A DNA stretch of 64,000 bases from Clitopilus passeckerianus (lineage: Eukaryota > Basidiomycota > Agaricomycetes > Agaricales > Entolomataceae): assembly GCA_944990035.1 (NCBI GenBank), contig CALYLX010000082.1, positions 372,001 to 436,000 on the forward strand, read 5' to 3'. Shown piece by piece: positions 1 to 10,961 of this stretch. A program made the translations under genes and the position numbers. The first letter of the stretch is position 1. Each line of letters starts with the position of its first letter. The notes below the pieces were generated by a model. That model did not search any database. It had not been told where the DNA came from and saw nothing but the letters and a program-made list of their open reading frames with translations.

Positions 1-1034
1 GCATCACGGAGCCATTGGATGATACCCAGGGAGCGAGCTAGGACCGCTCGTTCGATGGTGTCCGTCACTACGACGTTGGTTGAGGCGAATTCCTGGCTGA
101 AGACGTGGCTGATGGTTTCGAGGTATCGCTCTTTTTCTGACAGCAGCTGGGAAGCTGGGGCAGGGAGCGAGTTGGGAGGGGGAAGTTCGGGTCGGAAGCT
201 CGAGACAGCGGGTTTCGGATCCGTAGCAAATGTGAGAACCAAGGAACTGGTAGCGCCACCGTGTTTTAGAGCAGAAACCGGCTGAGGTTGACGTTGAGGC
301 TGAGGGGCGGGTACAGGTTTCGGTTTGGTTGACCTGAGGGCGTATTCTCTGATTTGATAGAGCTTGATAGTGGCGGATAGGCCAAGGCTCTGTGCGTCTT
401 TGAACGAGATGCTTTCTTGACGTTTGGCGAGGTTCAAGTACTCCCTGGTGAGCCAATCCTCCAGACCGAATTGGCGGGCCAGGAGGATTCGTTTGATAGA
501 GGACAACTTGTATTTCCCGAGGGCGGTGATGGCGAGCTGACGGATTTTGAAGAGTTGATAGCGAGTGGAGAGGTAGAGAACTGAGATCCAGTTGTCTGAA
601 GTTTTGGGGCCCTCGGTTTGATTTCTGTAAGGACACGTTTTGGTTTTTTTCCCCCAAGAGAACAGCGAAGGGAGAAAGGCGTACAGCGGATATAGGATAG
701 TTAGAAGCTGATGGAAGTCTTCCAGCCGTACGTCCGAGAGTTGAATAACTTCCTCGTCAGGGCCCTCTCGCAAAGGAGCATCATGGTTTTGCTGACTTCC
801 AGGTGGATTGGTGAAATGATAGCGGGGAACCCGTACAACGGTGTTCTCCATCTGCTGAAGATGAGTGTACGATACAAATTGGATGGTGGATCTACCCACC
901 TCAAACTGAACAAAGTCGAGGTAATACAGGGCATCTTTGAACAGATGTTCATTCGATATTATTGCCCCGGCAGGTGGTTCTGAGATAGCTGAGAAACCTG
1001 AAGGAGTCTCCTTTTTCGCTGGACTTTCTTCCAT
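1..1034 (-). CDS. BTB/POZ domain protein (paralog A), 3' end cut by window edge
   Basis: The protein starts at the ATG at 1034 and runs off the left edge. Three exons are visible. The first carries LFKDALYYLDFVQFE, the second a segment with VVRVPRYHF and an acidic REGPDEEVIQLSDVRLEDF stretch, and the third starts after an intron ending near 630. This matches the layout of the agaricomycete BTB/POZ family, in which a BTB fold is followed by a helical part with ISVLYLSTRYQLFKIR and an LARQFGLEDWL motif. BTB domains mediate protein-protein contacts, but the partner is unknown here. A second copy of the helical module begins near the edge (IERAVLARSLGIIQWL). Paralogs C and D downstream show the full length to expect, about 380 to 410 residues. 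Family confidence is good; function is not assigned. Confidence 0.8.
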   Translation of the reverse strand, partial: MEESPAKKETPSGFSAISEPPAGAIISNEHLFKDALYYLDFVQFEVGRSTIQFVSYTHLQQMENTVVRVPRYHFTNPPGSQQNHDAPLREGPDEEVIQLSDVRLEDFHQLLTILYPLYAFLPSLFSWGKKTKTCPYRNQTEGPKTSDNWISVLYLSTRYQLFKIRQLAITALGKYKLSSIKRILLARQFGLEDWLTREYLNLAKRQESISFKDAQSLGLSATIKLYQIREYALRSTKPKPVPAPQPQRQPQPVSALKHGGATSSLVLTFATDPKPAVSSFRPELPPPNSLPAPASQLLSEKERYLETISHVFSQEFASTNVVVTDTIERAVLARSLGIIQWLRD

Positions 1035-1585
1035 TAATTGTTGAAGGTTACGGTCAAAGGCTGGTCAACCTCATGTCAGGAGATGGCCATGAAGATGGCC
1101 CATGAGGCCTTGAGGTTGGATTGTGATGCAAGGAGTGCCATATCAGCACACTGTTCACAAAAAATGGCCTTTAATGCAGCTTCGCTCTGGATAGCACCCG
1201 CAGATGAGTGGCAAAATCCCATACATTATGTAATATTTTGGCGTTCTCGGAGTAACCTGGCCTTCCTAAGTATCACTAACGTTCCCACGGGTGGTTAGAT
1301 TGGCACCCATGGCCGAAAATATTCGTAGAGACATCGTGAGGCTCTCGGAATTCTTTCCTTCTAGTAGTTCTACATATGCTTATAAAGAATGCTAAAGTAC
1401 CCAGTGAACGCGTTTGAGGCTGATTACCTTGAGTTGGCCAACATCTGGGCCCCTAATAGTATTGAGAATCACGGACTCGGCAGCGGGTGTTCCAGAATAT
1501 AGGAGGAGGCTCTTCACTTCTTCTCATCTCTAACCCACTCTGCCCATCTGCGAACTTTGCTCAACACTGGGTTCACAACTTCATT

Positions 1586-3781
1586 ATGGATCCTCCCAGT
1601 GAGTCCTATCGTTTTCCTTCGTCTTTTCCAAACTGACATCTCGAAGCTTTGAAGTTCACGGAAGATGAACTGAACAAAGCCGGTCTTCTAGGCGAAGGCA
1701 AGTCCCTTAGTCTTTTTGCACGTCAAGGGCACGCCTTCTAGTGCCATTAGTGCTATTTAGTCATCTCTAGAGGGGAGACTCCCTCGTCCTTCTTCTCCAT
1801 ATCACTCACTGCTCAACTCACTGCGCAATCTATGGCATACTTACCATCTCCCCTATAGGAGTATCCGGACTCGCCATGCAGGTTTTCAAGACTATGAGAG
1901 AGCACCCGGAGCTGCTGAGTGAGTCCTTTAATCTCTTTCTGCGTCTATACCACACTTACCACCTTCCGCCCAGAACTCTCCCTCTTCACTCTCCAATGTA
2001 TTGACCTCCAGATCCAGCAACGCGAGGGTCCTAGCTTGCCTTGCGTGAGTATGACGTCCAAACTCGCCGCCGATACCACTGCTGTCTCCGTGCACGGCCC
2101 TGATGAGTACGAGAGAACTTCATATTATAATGACATCACCGGGGACGGCGACCACCCGGACCTCATCTACCGTTCGGACTTCCTCACTACACCCTTCCCC
2201 AAGCCCGTCGGCAGCTACGCCCACATCCCCGTCAAGTCGCTCCGCGGAGTCTTCGACACCCCGCTCAATGATGTCTGGGACACGTCGGTCCGCAGATTCG
2301 TGATCTGATCAAGGCTCGGAAGATCAACTGGTCGTCCATCGACCCTGCCCGCTTCTTCACCCACGCACCGCTGGGAGAGGAGGCGAAGGGGAGTCTCGGT
2401 CCCGTCGTCATATGGGTCGGCGTCATTCCTGCTTCTACCTCCGCCGATACTGCCCACGAGGTCTCCCAAGAGATACTTACCCTTCTGCAGAAGAACGGAG
2501 TCGAAGATGCTGTTGTGGAATGGCGGGAGGCGGTCCCGCAGAGGCTGGCAGGTGCCCCCCTTATGCGCCATGCTACAGCACCAATGCCACCCATTATGTC
2601 CGTCGCTTCCTCACTCCTCTTCTCGGCGTTCCCCTTGCGACCCAAGAAATGGAAGAGGAGGATACCCAGGGCACTCTTACGCTCTGGTTTCACGAGAATA
2701 AAGACCAGGACGGCAACCCCAGCAACAAGGTGTATGGAGTTAGCAACTGTCACGTCCTGCGCAAGAACATCACCGTCGATTACGAGCACAGAGATGGCGC
2801 ACCTAAGCATCACGTTCGAGTGTGCGGAATGCATCGATTCCAGCGCGGCCTCGATGAGATCACGGAGGCCATTGCTGGTCGCGGCATTCTCGCCGACCTT
2901 TGGGCCCGAGAGATCGTCAAACTGGAGGCGACGGGGGAACAGGACCCGGAGGACGCGAGAGAGATCCGGCAGACTCGACGCAAATTGGACGACGAGCATG
3001 AAGCTATTACCGATCTCGAGGCCTTCCATGACGACCTCACGAAATACTGGTCCGACATCAAGCTCCACCGCAACATTGGGCACGTTCAATATGCTGCGGC
3101 CATCTCGGTTGACGTCGAAGGCGGCACATTATATACCTCGGATTGGGCTGCGTTCTTGGCTGCTGAGGCTAAGGTCAAGGCTAAGTTTGAGGGCAACGTC
3201 GTTGATCTCGGTGCGTTTTGACTTATCTTTCTCGTATTCACCTCGTCTAACGAAAACAACCTTGTTCAGGATCCAAATATTCTCCTCCAGAACTTATAGA
3301 TATGTTCTGTCCTCTCGGTGGTGGTACAACCACATTCGAGTTTCCCGTGTGGAGAAAGCTCCGGATTGAGGGATGCGCCACGAAGGAAGATCTCGCCCAC
3401 CCTGCACAGTTCGACAGCGAAGGCCAGCGCTGCCTTATGGTCGGCAAGGACGGCAACACTACCAACCTCACCGTCGGACGCTACGCCGACCTAGTTTCAT
3501 TCACTCGGAACGAAGTCGGCACCGAGTCTGTCGAGCTTGGTATCTATAACTCGGGCAACAAGACTGTCGAAGCCTTTTCCGCTAGAGGAGACTCGGGTTC
3601 CCTCGTCTGGCACACGACGAACGATAAAGCTCGCATCGTCGGCCAACTCCACTCTGGATGCAACAAGGGCGACTCGACCAGCAATCATGTCACGTACTGC
3701 ACCCCTGGCTGGTACCTCCTGGACCAGATCAAAAAGAGGTTCAAGTACGCCGAGTTCTACCGCACCACCTGGTCAGCTTGA
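1586..3781 (+). pseudogene. Trypsin-like serine peptidase-fold protein with two apparent -1 frameshifts
   Basis: A long coding stretch reads as one protein only if the frame changes twice, near 2280 and near 2560. Downstream the order of catalytic-type residues is that of a chymotrypsin-like fold: His in GVSNCHVLRK (about 2745-2775), Asp in YTSDWAAF (about 3135) and Ser in SARGDSGSLVW (about 3580-3610). One clear intron (about 3211-3271, ending TTGTTCAG) separates the last two exons. Upstream are small exons (start ATG 1586), one of whose introns seems to begin with GC rather than GT (about 1698). The substrate is unknown, and the length, near 600 residues, is large for a secreted trypsin. 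No signal peptide is visible. The frameshifts cannot be removed by an intron of normal length, so the gene is either decayed or carries sequencing errors. Confidence 0.65.
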
Positions 3782-4223
3782 GATCAACATCGTCTCTCTC
3801 TTCCGCCTCATGCTTTCATACACATACACATAGCCACCTGTTCACCTCCAGTATGCTCCCTCTCTTTCGTTCTTGTTTATCAACTACGAATCATCCCCTA
3901 TCCCACCTGATGGTTGAATCATTTACTAGTACCTTCGGACTCCTCTAATACAATTCTCTTTATGTTATGTCACGACTCACATCCAACAACTGGGTCAAAT
4001 TACAACCTGAGTTAAGATTGGTATTCAGGCGGTGCAAACATTATTCGGAAACGATGGCGTTGCGTGCGGTATAGCGTTATAGTATTCAGCATCGTCGAGC
4101 AGGAGAAAGAGACAAAAAATCCCATAAATTACGTAATATTTGCACGATTTTGCAACTGAGCCAGGTCACGCCTTTCTCTCAGCAGCCAACATCTCCTCCT
4201 CGTCCCCTCACTCGCGCCAAAAA
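3782..4223. other. Intergenic region
   Basis: No gene is recognised in these 440 bases. The first part is presumably the 3' untranslated region of the peptidase gene. Near 4114-4141 there is a short AT-rich stretch with a TTACGTAA palindrome that resembles one near 1213-1240. Confidence 0.5.
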
Positions 4224-6470
4224 ATGACTCTCCCACAACGACCCCTACGAGGCTCACGGATATCCTCGTTCTACCCAGTAAAAAGCTTGCCTTCTCTTTC
4301 CTCTCTCGACAGCGCGTTCCAGCTACAGGAATATATCTCATTGCTCATACGACTTGATGTGCATGATGTTGAATCAATCGTTTCTTTACCTGGGAAGAGG
4401 AAGGACGCTGGAGAGGATTCAGCTGGTAAAAATGGAGAGGAGAGTGATGCTGATAAGGCCGGGAGCGAGATTATGGTGGACGAACCTTGTTGGATTTATG
4501 AGCAGCTAAGGTATGTATTTCCGCTTACTACGAATACAAAGGAAATGGGAAAGTTAACGCGTGCTTTTGTATAGACGGCTAGCTCAGGATCTGACGCATC
4601 CTTTGATTAACATGTTGCAGCAGGAATGCACGCGTTCGACATGTCCTGAGATGAAAGCCGGAGAATGGCTTTACCTGTGCGTAGCGCATGGGAATGAAGG
4701 TGCTCTAGAGGTACGCCTGGCCAACCTTTCGGAGACCTCATACTTAGGTCTTCTCTTCTACAGCAATGCTGCGCCATCGACTACATCCTCCACACCCTCG
4801 ACAGTGCAACAGCGCTACTAAATACCCCACGCGCATTCCCTTCTCGGTCAGTTGTGTCTTTTCTCCACTCCCACCCTCATCCTAACCCACCTCCCTCCCT
4901 ACCCAGGCTCCAAATCCCCACCTCCTCCCACAGGCACTTCGGCTCCCTCGCCCGTCGCTTGGGGCGCATCTTCGCCCACGCATACTTCCACCACCGCGAG
5001 GCCTTCGAGCAAGCCGAGGCCGAGTCGTCCCTCTACGCGCGTTTCTGCGCCCTCACGGAGAAGTTCGAGTTGGTGCCGAAGGAGTTTATGGTTATTCCCC
5101 CGAGACCCAGTCATGGTGCGCATGGAGATGAGGAGGATGATGGGGATAGACGGGGGATGGTGAAGCCTATGGGTGTGAATCCTTCTGGCGTTGAAAGCCA
5201 TCCGACCGAATCTGGATCTGCGAGGGAGGCGAAAGAAGGACCGTGGCTTGGTTTCTTGTCACCTCCAACCTCGACAGGTGTCAGTGAGAGGGGAACGAGC
5301 CCTATAAACGCGAGCCCTGGAAGCGACAGCCCCCGAAAAATGGGCAGGGGGAGAACGGATACGATGGTTCTGAACGAGGCGTATGCTATTGCTGAGGAGC
5401 TTTCTAAAGCTAGTGGAGGAGGCAGGAATGGAGAGGGGAAGAAGGAGGTGGAGAAGGACTTGAATTCGTTCTCGTTGTTGGCGAAACCTGAGCAGGAGGG
5501 TCAGTCGGAGGCGGATGTTGCTGCTTCGAAAGAAGAGGAGGAGGAGGCACAACATGCTGACGTTCCTATAATTCCCGTACGTTCCTGCGCCCCTCACATG
5601 CTCTTTCCCCACTAACGACTTTCGGTGATATAGGACCAAGACCAACAATCCTCCCCCACCTCCTCAGACCACCCCGACCCAATTCCAATTCCGGACGTAA
5701 CACCCTCCTCCTCAACCGCCCTCCCAGAAGCGGATGTGACAGAGGTTACAGCGGTGAATGCTACGCCTGAGATCTCACCTGAGCCGCATGCATTGGAGTT
5801 TGATGAGAAGGATGTCGAGCCTGTAGCTGCTGCTGTTGCGGTGGTGGAGTCGAAAGAGGAGGAAGAAAAGGAAGAACCACCTGCTGCTGTAGTTGAAGCT
5901 GAAGTTGCAGCCGAGGAGGAGGAGGAGTCAAAACCAGCGGTTGAAGACACCCCACCGAAAGATGCTGATGAAGACATCACACCTTCCTCGTCAACCACAC
6001 TTCAAGCCGAACCTCCTTCTGCCGCAGCTGCAAATGCAGAAGACACCCAAACTCTCACTGCCTCAGCAGCCGCAGCTCTCATAACATCCATCTCCGGCCT
6101 CTCTGCCGGTGACCCGGTGCCAGAACCGACGGTCTCAGCGGGCGACGAGGTTCCGGATTCGCCTGTTGTTCCTAGGGAGGATAGGGAGGACGTGGAGGTA
6201 CAGGTGGTGCCGAATGAGGTGTCGCCTCCACCTCCAGCAGCCACAGTGCAGGAGACGAAGGAGGAGGAGGTCGAGCCTGTTGCACCGGCAGTGGTACCGG
6301 AAACGGCGGAGGAGAAGGTGGAGAGTGAGATGAAGGAGTTGGTTGGGGCGAAGGAGGAGGAGGAGAGTAAGAAGGAAGAAGAGAAGCCGGCGGCGGCTGA
6401 GAGTCCGGACTCGGACCAGGAGAAGGTAGAGAACTCCAAAGAGGAGGAGACACAAGCAGTCGCTGTATGA
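4224..6470 (+). CDS. MOB1/phocein family protein with long acidic low-complexity tail
   Basis: Five exons (4224-4510, 4575-4710, 4764-4846, 4907-5576, 5634-6470) give 670 residues with phase kept at each junction. Residues about 20-235 are a MOB domain. The zinc ligand pairs are visible as ECTRSTCPEM plus GEWLYLCVAHG, and later as HAYFHH. The segment ending EKFELVPKEFMVIPP closes the domain. MOB proteins are coactivators of NDR/LATS-type kinases, or, in the phocein branch, parts of STRIPAK. The insertions and the FHHREAFEQAEAESSLYARF segment look more like the phocein-type branch, which is inference. MOB proteins are usually 210 to 350 residues; here more than 400 extra residues rich in Glu, Ala, Pro, Ser and Val follow. 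The start lies in CCAAAAAATGAC, the first ATG in frame with the domain. Confidence 0.85.
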
Positions 6471-6935
6471 TGATTGCAGTATTGTTATTCGCTCGATGCT
6501 CGTTTTTTCGTGATACGATACGATATGATACCTCGTTCTTTTTGATTCTTTACTTTCCTTTTTCTTTCCTTTCATGGTTGTGTTGGTGATCCCGAGTTGT
6601 AGTGTTGCTATGTGATATTTAGAGGCTTGTGAATGTTAAATATTGTTTATATCAAGGACTCCCGAGGGTGGGGAGATGTTACATATGGTGACTCGGTTGC
6701 CTACTTGCGGTAAGGCGGGGTACCCTGTCACGCTCTAGCCCAAGTTACTTATTGTCTACAGATATCTCGGCTGAAACCCCTTTCTAACAGCTTCTAGATC
6801 GACATAACTAACAGTTCGGCTCCCGAACCTTTCAAGCTGCAAACTAGGCCAAAAAGATTGGCTTTCTGTGGTTATAATCTCTCAGACTCTTCGCAGTCTT
6901 GAATCTCAACTTTCTCGCCACACTACACGTTTAGG
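6471..6935. other. Intergenic region
   Basis: The 3' region of the MOB gene and upstream region of the HsbA gene. I see no further gene. Confidence 0.5.
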
Positions 6936-7637
6936 ATGCACTTCTCTGCTCTCCTCGCCGTCGCCAGCTTCGTTGTCTGCGGCATTGCGCATACTGTTCA
7001 CCAGGTTGAGGTGGGCATGGCGGAAATTGCTAGCCAGATTGTTGCGCTCGAGAACGTCGTTCAGACTTTCGGGGAAACTATGACAGATGAATTGGTTAGT
7101 GCTAGTATTCTTCATACACGAAAGATCCTCATCATTAACGATCGACTCTCCAGGCCATCCACGCCACCGCTGAGAAACTCAAGTCAACCATCGCCCAAGC
7201 TACAAACGACATTATCGTAGGAGACATTCTTCTCATATGTATCATTTCGAGATTTTTGACCTTGCTTTAGGCTACCTCAAGCTCACCCTCAGATGATGAG
7301 GGAATCAACGTTATCGGCTCTTTTGGCGATTTAGTGGCCAGTTTTTCCGGTGTTCTGAACAAGATCCAGGCATTGGGCCCTACCATTGGATCCTTGCCAA
7401 ACCCCAGCATCTTCGCTCTTGTGAAGCACGATTTGTTTGACCTACGTAGCAAGTTCTATGCTTTTGGCAAGGCTTTGATTAAGGTTACACCGGTGAGTTC
7501 CCCAGTAATGTTCACAGAGACTGGATACTAGGATACGATGGACTGAGATATTACAGGCTGGCCTCAAGGCTCAGGCCACCGCTTTTTGCGACGAGCTGGA
7601 TGGGTATTTTGGTACCGTTCAGCGAGCGTATGGGTGA
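6936..7637 (+). CDS. HsbA-like secreted hydrophobic surface-binding protein (copy 1)
   Basis: Four exons (6936-7094, 7154-7216, 7271-7492, 7557-7637) encode 174 residues. A signal peptide is clear at the N-terminus (MHFSALLAVASFVVCGIA). The rest is the alpha-helical HsbA domain: repeated heptad-like segments, an AIHATAEKLKSTIAQAT exon, and the C-terminal part with ALVKHDLFDLRSKFYAFGKALI and a GYFGTVQRAYG end. In Aspergillus, HsbA binds hydrophobic surfaces and can recruit a cutinase; the role in basidiomycetes is not established. A second gene with the same exon lengths lies at 58593-59312. Secretion to the wall or medium is inferred from the signal peptide. Confidence 0.88.
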
Positions 7638-7984
7638 AGTTGGTTTTCCTCGGACGTGACCGAGTCGTGCGAGGACGTTGGACAATTAGTACATATCAAT
7701 TCACCGTTTGAGAGCCTCTTGATACTTCTTGTGCAGAGGCGTCTTTGGAGCGAGCTTCCCGACAGGAACTCCTTGGCTTGTTGATCAGAGCTTCGTAAAA
7801 ACCAGGTCGTTTTGAAGGCCATTTCATCAGGGCTTCATAGTACGCCAAAAGAGGTAAACCATTGTTTGTGAATAGTGTGCTGATATGGCACTTCTTGTAT
7901 CACACTCCTACCTCCTCCTGACATGAGGCTGACCTCTACCTGGCCTTTGACCTTAACCTTAAACATCCAAACCTTCACCAATTA
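7638..7984. other. Intergenic region with BTB-type upstream sequence
   Basis: No gene is seen. The last 70 bases (CTGACATGAGGCTGACC and CCTTTGACC blocks) resemble the sequence upstream of BTB paralog A, so the duplication of the decayed BTB copy included its promoter. Confidence 0.5.
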
Positions 7985-9430
7985 ATGGAAGAAGGGCGAG
8001 CGGAAAAGCAGACTCATCCTGCCTCCTTCGCTATCTCAGAGCTGCCTGCGAGGGAATTCGTGTCGAATGAGCCTCTGTTCAAAGATGACTTGTATTAGCT
8101 CAACTTTGTTCAGTTTGAGGTGGGTAGATCCGCCATTCGATTTGTATCGTCCACTCATCTTCAGCAGATGGAGAACACCGTTGTACGGTTCTCCGCTATC
8201 ATTTCACCAATCCAGCAAAATATCAGCATGATCCAGATGCTTGTTAGGAAAACACGCCGTACCGTGACCTGATGTTCCTCTCTTCACATATCACACATTA
8301 TCTCGTTCTCATTATCTTATCTCGTTATATGTATTTCATACTGTATGATACTATACTTACCTCAGCTTCGTGCTTGTCTATATACCACTGTAATCCACTT
8401 CCTTCCGACTCACTATTGCAGTGACGCTGATAATGCTCCAGTTGGAGAAGGCCCAGATGAGGAGCCTGTACAACTCTCGGACGTACGACTGGAAGACTTG
8501 CATCAGCTTTTAACTATTCTGCATCCACTGTACGCCTTTCTACCTTCACTGTTCCATTCAAACAAACCCAAATCCTTGCCCTCACAGAAATACAGACGAC
8601 GGCCCAAAAACCTCAGACAACTGGCTCTGCATTCTTTACCTCTCCACCCGGCTCAACTCTTCAACATCAGTCAGCTCGCCATCACCACCATCGAGAAATA
8701 CAAACCACCCTCTATCAAGCGAATCCTCCCAGCACGCCAATTTCACCTAGTCTATCCGCTCACAGTGGAATGCTCGACCCTCGGCAAACCTCAAAGAAAG
8801 CATCGCATTTACATAAAGACGCACAGAGCCTTGGTCCATCCGCTACTATCAGGCTTTGCCAAATCAGAGAATTTTGCCCCCCAGGTCAACCAAACCGAAA
8901 CCAGGAACCCGCACCTCAGCCCACTGGCAGGGGTACTCCCTGTTTGGCCCTCCTCCTTCTGCCATTTCAACAGCTGCTCCCACGAAGTTAAAACCTTCTC
9001 CCGGACCGATACCTCGAAACCATCGACTATGTCTTCGGGCAGGAATTCGCCTCAGCCAATGTTAGAGTGATGGACGCCATCGGAAGAGCTGTCCCTGTGA
9101 ACGAGCAAGCTGGGTATCACCCAATGGCTGCGTGCCGGTGATACCTACATAGAGCTTGCGCGAAGGCATGAGGCTTTGAGGGGTTGAATGAGGGTGAACG
9201 GAGAATCAGAGGGTGGGCCTTGAGGCGTGCACTGGAAATTGTAGGGTCAGTGAGAAGTTCCTTTCTGGTGATGACATCGCGGGGCGGCTTTTGGGGGAAG
9301 AGGAGTATAAGAAGTTGGTGAGGACGAAGTTTGAGCTGGAGCTGGGCGAGGTGAAGAGACATGGCGAGGAGTTGGGGGTGGTGGTGGTGGATGAGGAAAT
9401 GGAAGGCGAAGGGGGATGGGAAACCATAGT
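7985..9430 (+). pseudogene. Decayed BTB/POZ gene (paralog B)
   Basis: The sequence follows paralogs A and C from the start (ATG 7985, MEEGRAEKQTHPASF) but is broken in many places. In exon 1 a TAG replaces the second Tyr codon of the conserved KDDLYYLDFVQFE motif (about 8096). A base is lost in the VVRVPRYHF segment near 8190. About 170 to 200 bases of unrelated AT-rich sequence lie between about 8255 and 8425. Many small frame changes follow (8590-9170). The terminal helix segment (EEYKKLVRTKFELELGEVKRH, about 9300-9360) is still readable. No single frame carries the domain, so a functional product is very unlikely. Confidence 0.85.
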
Positions 9431-9544
9431 GAGGCCTCGGCTTAGGGTTAAAAGGATGGAGCACGAAAAATTGGAGTCCAAGAACTTTTCTGCTGGGGGG
9501 AATACTCTTGGGTACAGGTCTATTCAAGTACTGAGTAGAACGTC

Positions 9545-9622
9545 TAGACCGGGCTCACGTCGATTCGGTCTGGTCGATTGGCTCACCATGGGGATCCTGA
9601 TACTTGAACCTCGTCAAGTGAA
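9545..9622 (+). pseudogene. Isolated BTB gene fragment
   Basis: About 70 bases read RRFGLVDWLT in one frame and align with the RQFGLVDWLATEYMNLVK segment of BTB paralog C. It is detached from the rest of the gene and lies next to the truncated secreted-protein copy, which suggests a rearrangement joined pieces of the two families here. Confidence 0.6.
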
Positions 9623-9898
9623 GTTTTGATATGTGGGCATTGGACATCATCTATACACGTCTACTCTCCCGCTACGATTCCATACCGGGCACTTGAGGCG
9701 TACGGTATTTGTCGTTGACCTCTGCAGCAGCATCATTAACTATTTTCATAACGCAGTCGGTGTATGGCTGTACCACGACGGTCAGTGTTACGTCAACGAG
9801 GACAGATGTTGGAAAATACGAACCTGTACCGCGAGGGATGGAAGGCAAAAGGACAACGCAGCCAAAGAGACGAGTAGGCGAGAGGTAGAGCTGAACAT
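9593..9898 (-). pseudogene. Truncated copy of the small secreted protein gene
   Basis: From the ATG at 9898 the first exon encodes a signal peptide almost identical to the intact gene at 10961 (MFSSTSRLLVSLAALSFCLP). The second exon (QPYTDCVMKIVNDAAAEV) is recognisable, although the old acceptor GAG has become CCG and a TACAG a few bases on would have to serve. The third exon, with most cysteines, is missing: the copy ends against the BTB fragment. The TATA element at 9960-9965 is kept at the same distance of about 62 bases. A short chimeric product is possible, but most likely this is a dead copy. Confidence 0.7.
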
Positions 9899-10165
9899 GA
9901 TTTCGTTCTTTGAAGAGACAGTCGGTCGAGGTCCGGTGACACAGAGCTTTGGGGTGACCTTTATAGAGCGAGCTGAACTATTTCAAATACAGTACATATA
10001 TCCTTTCCGACTAAGTTAGAAACCAGACCCGAACACAAGCGATAGTCCTAGTCAATACTGAAGGCTTGTGTCAGCTCGGTGGATGAGTATGGAATGTCTG
10101 AAGCATCCCTGAAAAGACATAGTTTGACATGGTGGATGGACGAGATGGACGAACGAGTGCGGGGC
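9690..10165. repeat. Tandem duplication, unit 1 (partner at 10740-11235)
   Basis: This stretch aligns with 10740-11235 almost without gaps over the promoter, signal-peptide exon and first intron of the small secreted protein gene, and on into the upstream flank (GAAGCATCCCTGAA occurs in both). The copies lie about 1.06 kb apart in direct orientation. Confidence 0.8.
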
Positions 10166-10475
10166 ATCTTGCGGTTATGGAATGTAGGATTTTTCCCTTT
10201 TGCTACGATTCCAAACAGGGTACATAAGGGTTCACAAGAAGAATTACCCATTTGGCCGACCTAACTTCTCCACCGTTACATACTATCTCACTTGCTGTTT
10301 TTCGAATTCGACAGTATTCTACTGACTACCCTTGCTCGTGCCATCCCTCCCATCTTTGAGATCACTAGATACAAATGGTTGATTACTTCGAGCTATGAGT
10401 GCGGGGACTATCCGATTCCATTCGTATGTCGTATATAAACCTTCTGCGAAGAAACCAAAGTTATACAAGGAGATT

Positions 10476-10961
10476 CTACGCTTGGTCGTGACAATTTGCG
10501 TGAGCGTTGTCCTTAGCTTCAACACATATCTCTTGAATTTTTTTGACATCGTCCTCAGAGATTCCCGCCGCTCCAGTACATTTTTCAAGGTCGTCTAGGG
10601 TCACCATGAAGCTCTTCATCATATCCTCGTATCTCGCGTCGTGGTCGGTCTCGTCGGTGTATGCGGTTAGCGAGGCCATCATGGACGCCCTCGCAGTAGG
10701 CGTACACTTCTCCGATCCTTGGGCGAGAATTTATCAATCTGTTGTATTAAATGGGACGGAACGTACCGTGTATGCCGGCGTTAACCTGTGCAAGAGCCTT
10801 ATCAACTATGTTCGTAACGCAGTTAGTGTATGGCTGTACGACCTCAGTCAGTGTTACGCCAAGACAGGCAGATGTGGAGAACGAACCGGTCCCGCGAGGG
10901 TTGGAAGGCAAAAGGACAAGGCAACTAAAGAGAAGAGCAGGCGAGAGGTAGAGCTGAACAT
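10476..10961 (-). CDS. Small secreted cysteine-containing protein, unknown function
   Basis: Three exons (10887-10961, 10767-10842, 10476-10717) with introns of 49 and 44 nt join in phase to give 130 residues. The first 23 residues are a signal peptide (MFSSTSRLLFSLVALSFCLP followed by TLA). The mature part has five cysteines (in YTNCV, SEKCT, LEKCT, QEICV and ANCHD) and is acidic and helical in appearance. A TATA element (minus strand TATAAA, 11023-11028) lies about 62 bases upstream of the ATG. No family is recognised. Size, secretion and local duplication fit a lineage-specific small secreted or effector-like protein, but that is inference. The gene is easy to miss because no single open frame covers it. 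Confidence 0.7.

Noticed and set aside
4..657. 217-residue open frame on the minus strand
   Set aside because: It is a shadow frame of BTB paralog A; the neighbouring frame carries the conserved LARQFGLEDWL and ISVLYLSTRYQL motifs.
2265..3089. 274-residue minus-strand frame opposite the peptidase gene
   Set aside because: The plus strand carries catalytic motifs; the minus frame has no recognisable domain.
5612..6575. Long Ser- or Leu-rich minus-strand frames opposite the MOB tail
   Set aside because: They arise from the GAG/GAA-rich low-complexity coding strand and lack splice or start context.
8255..8425. A transposon insertion in the decayed BTB gene
   Set aside because: The inserted AT-rich sequence shows no terminal inverted repeats or target-site duplication that I can see; it could be an intron-like or random insertion.
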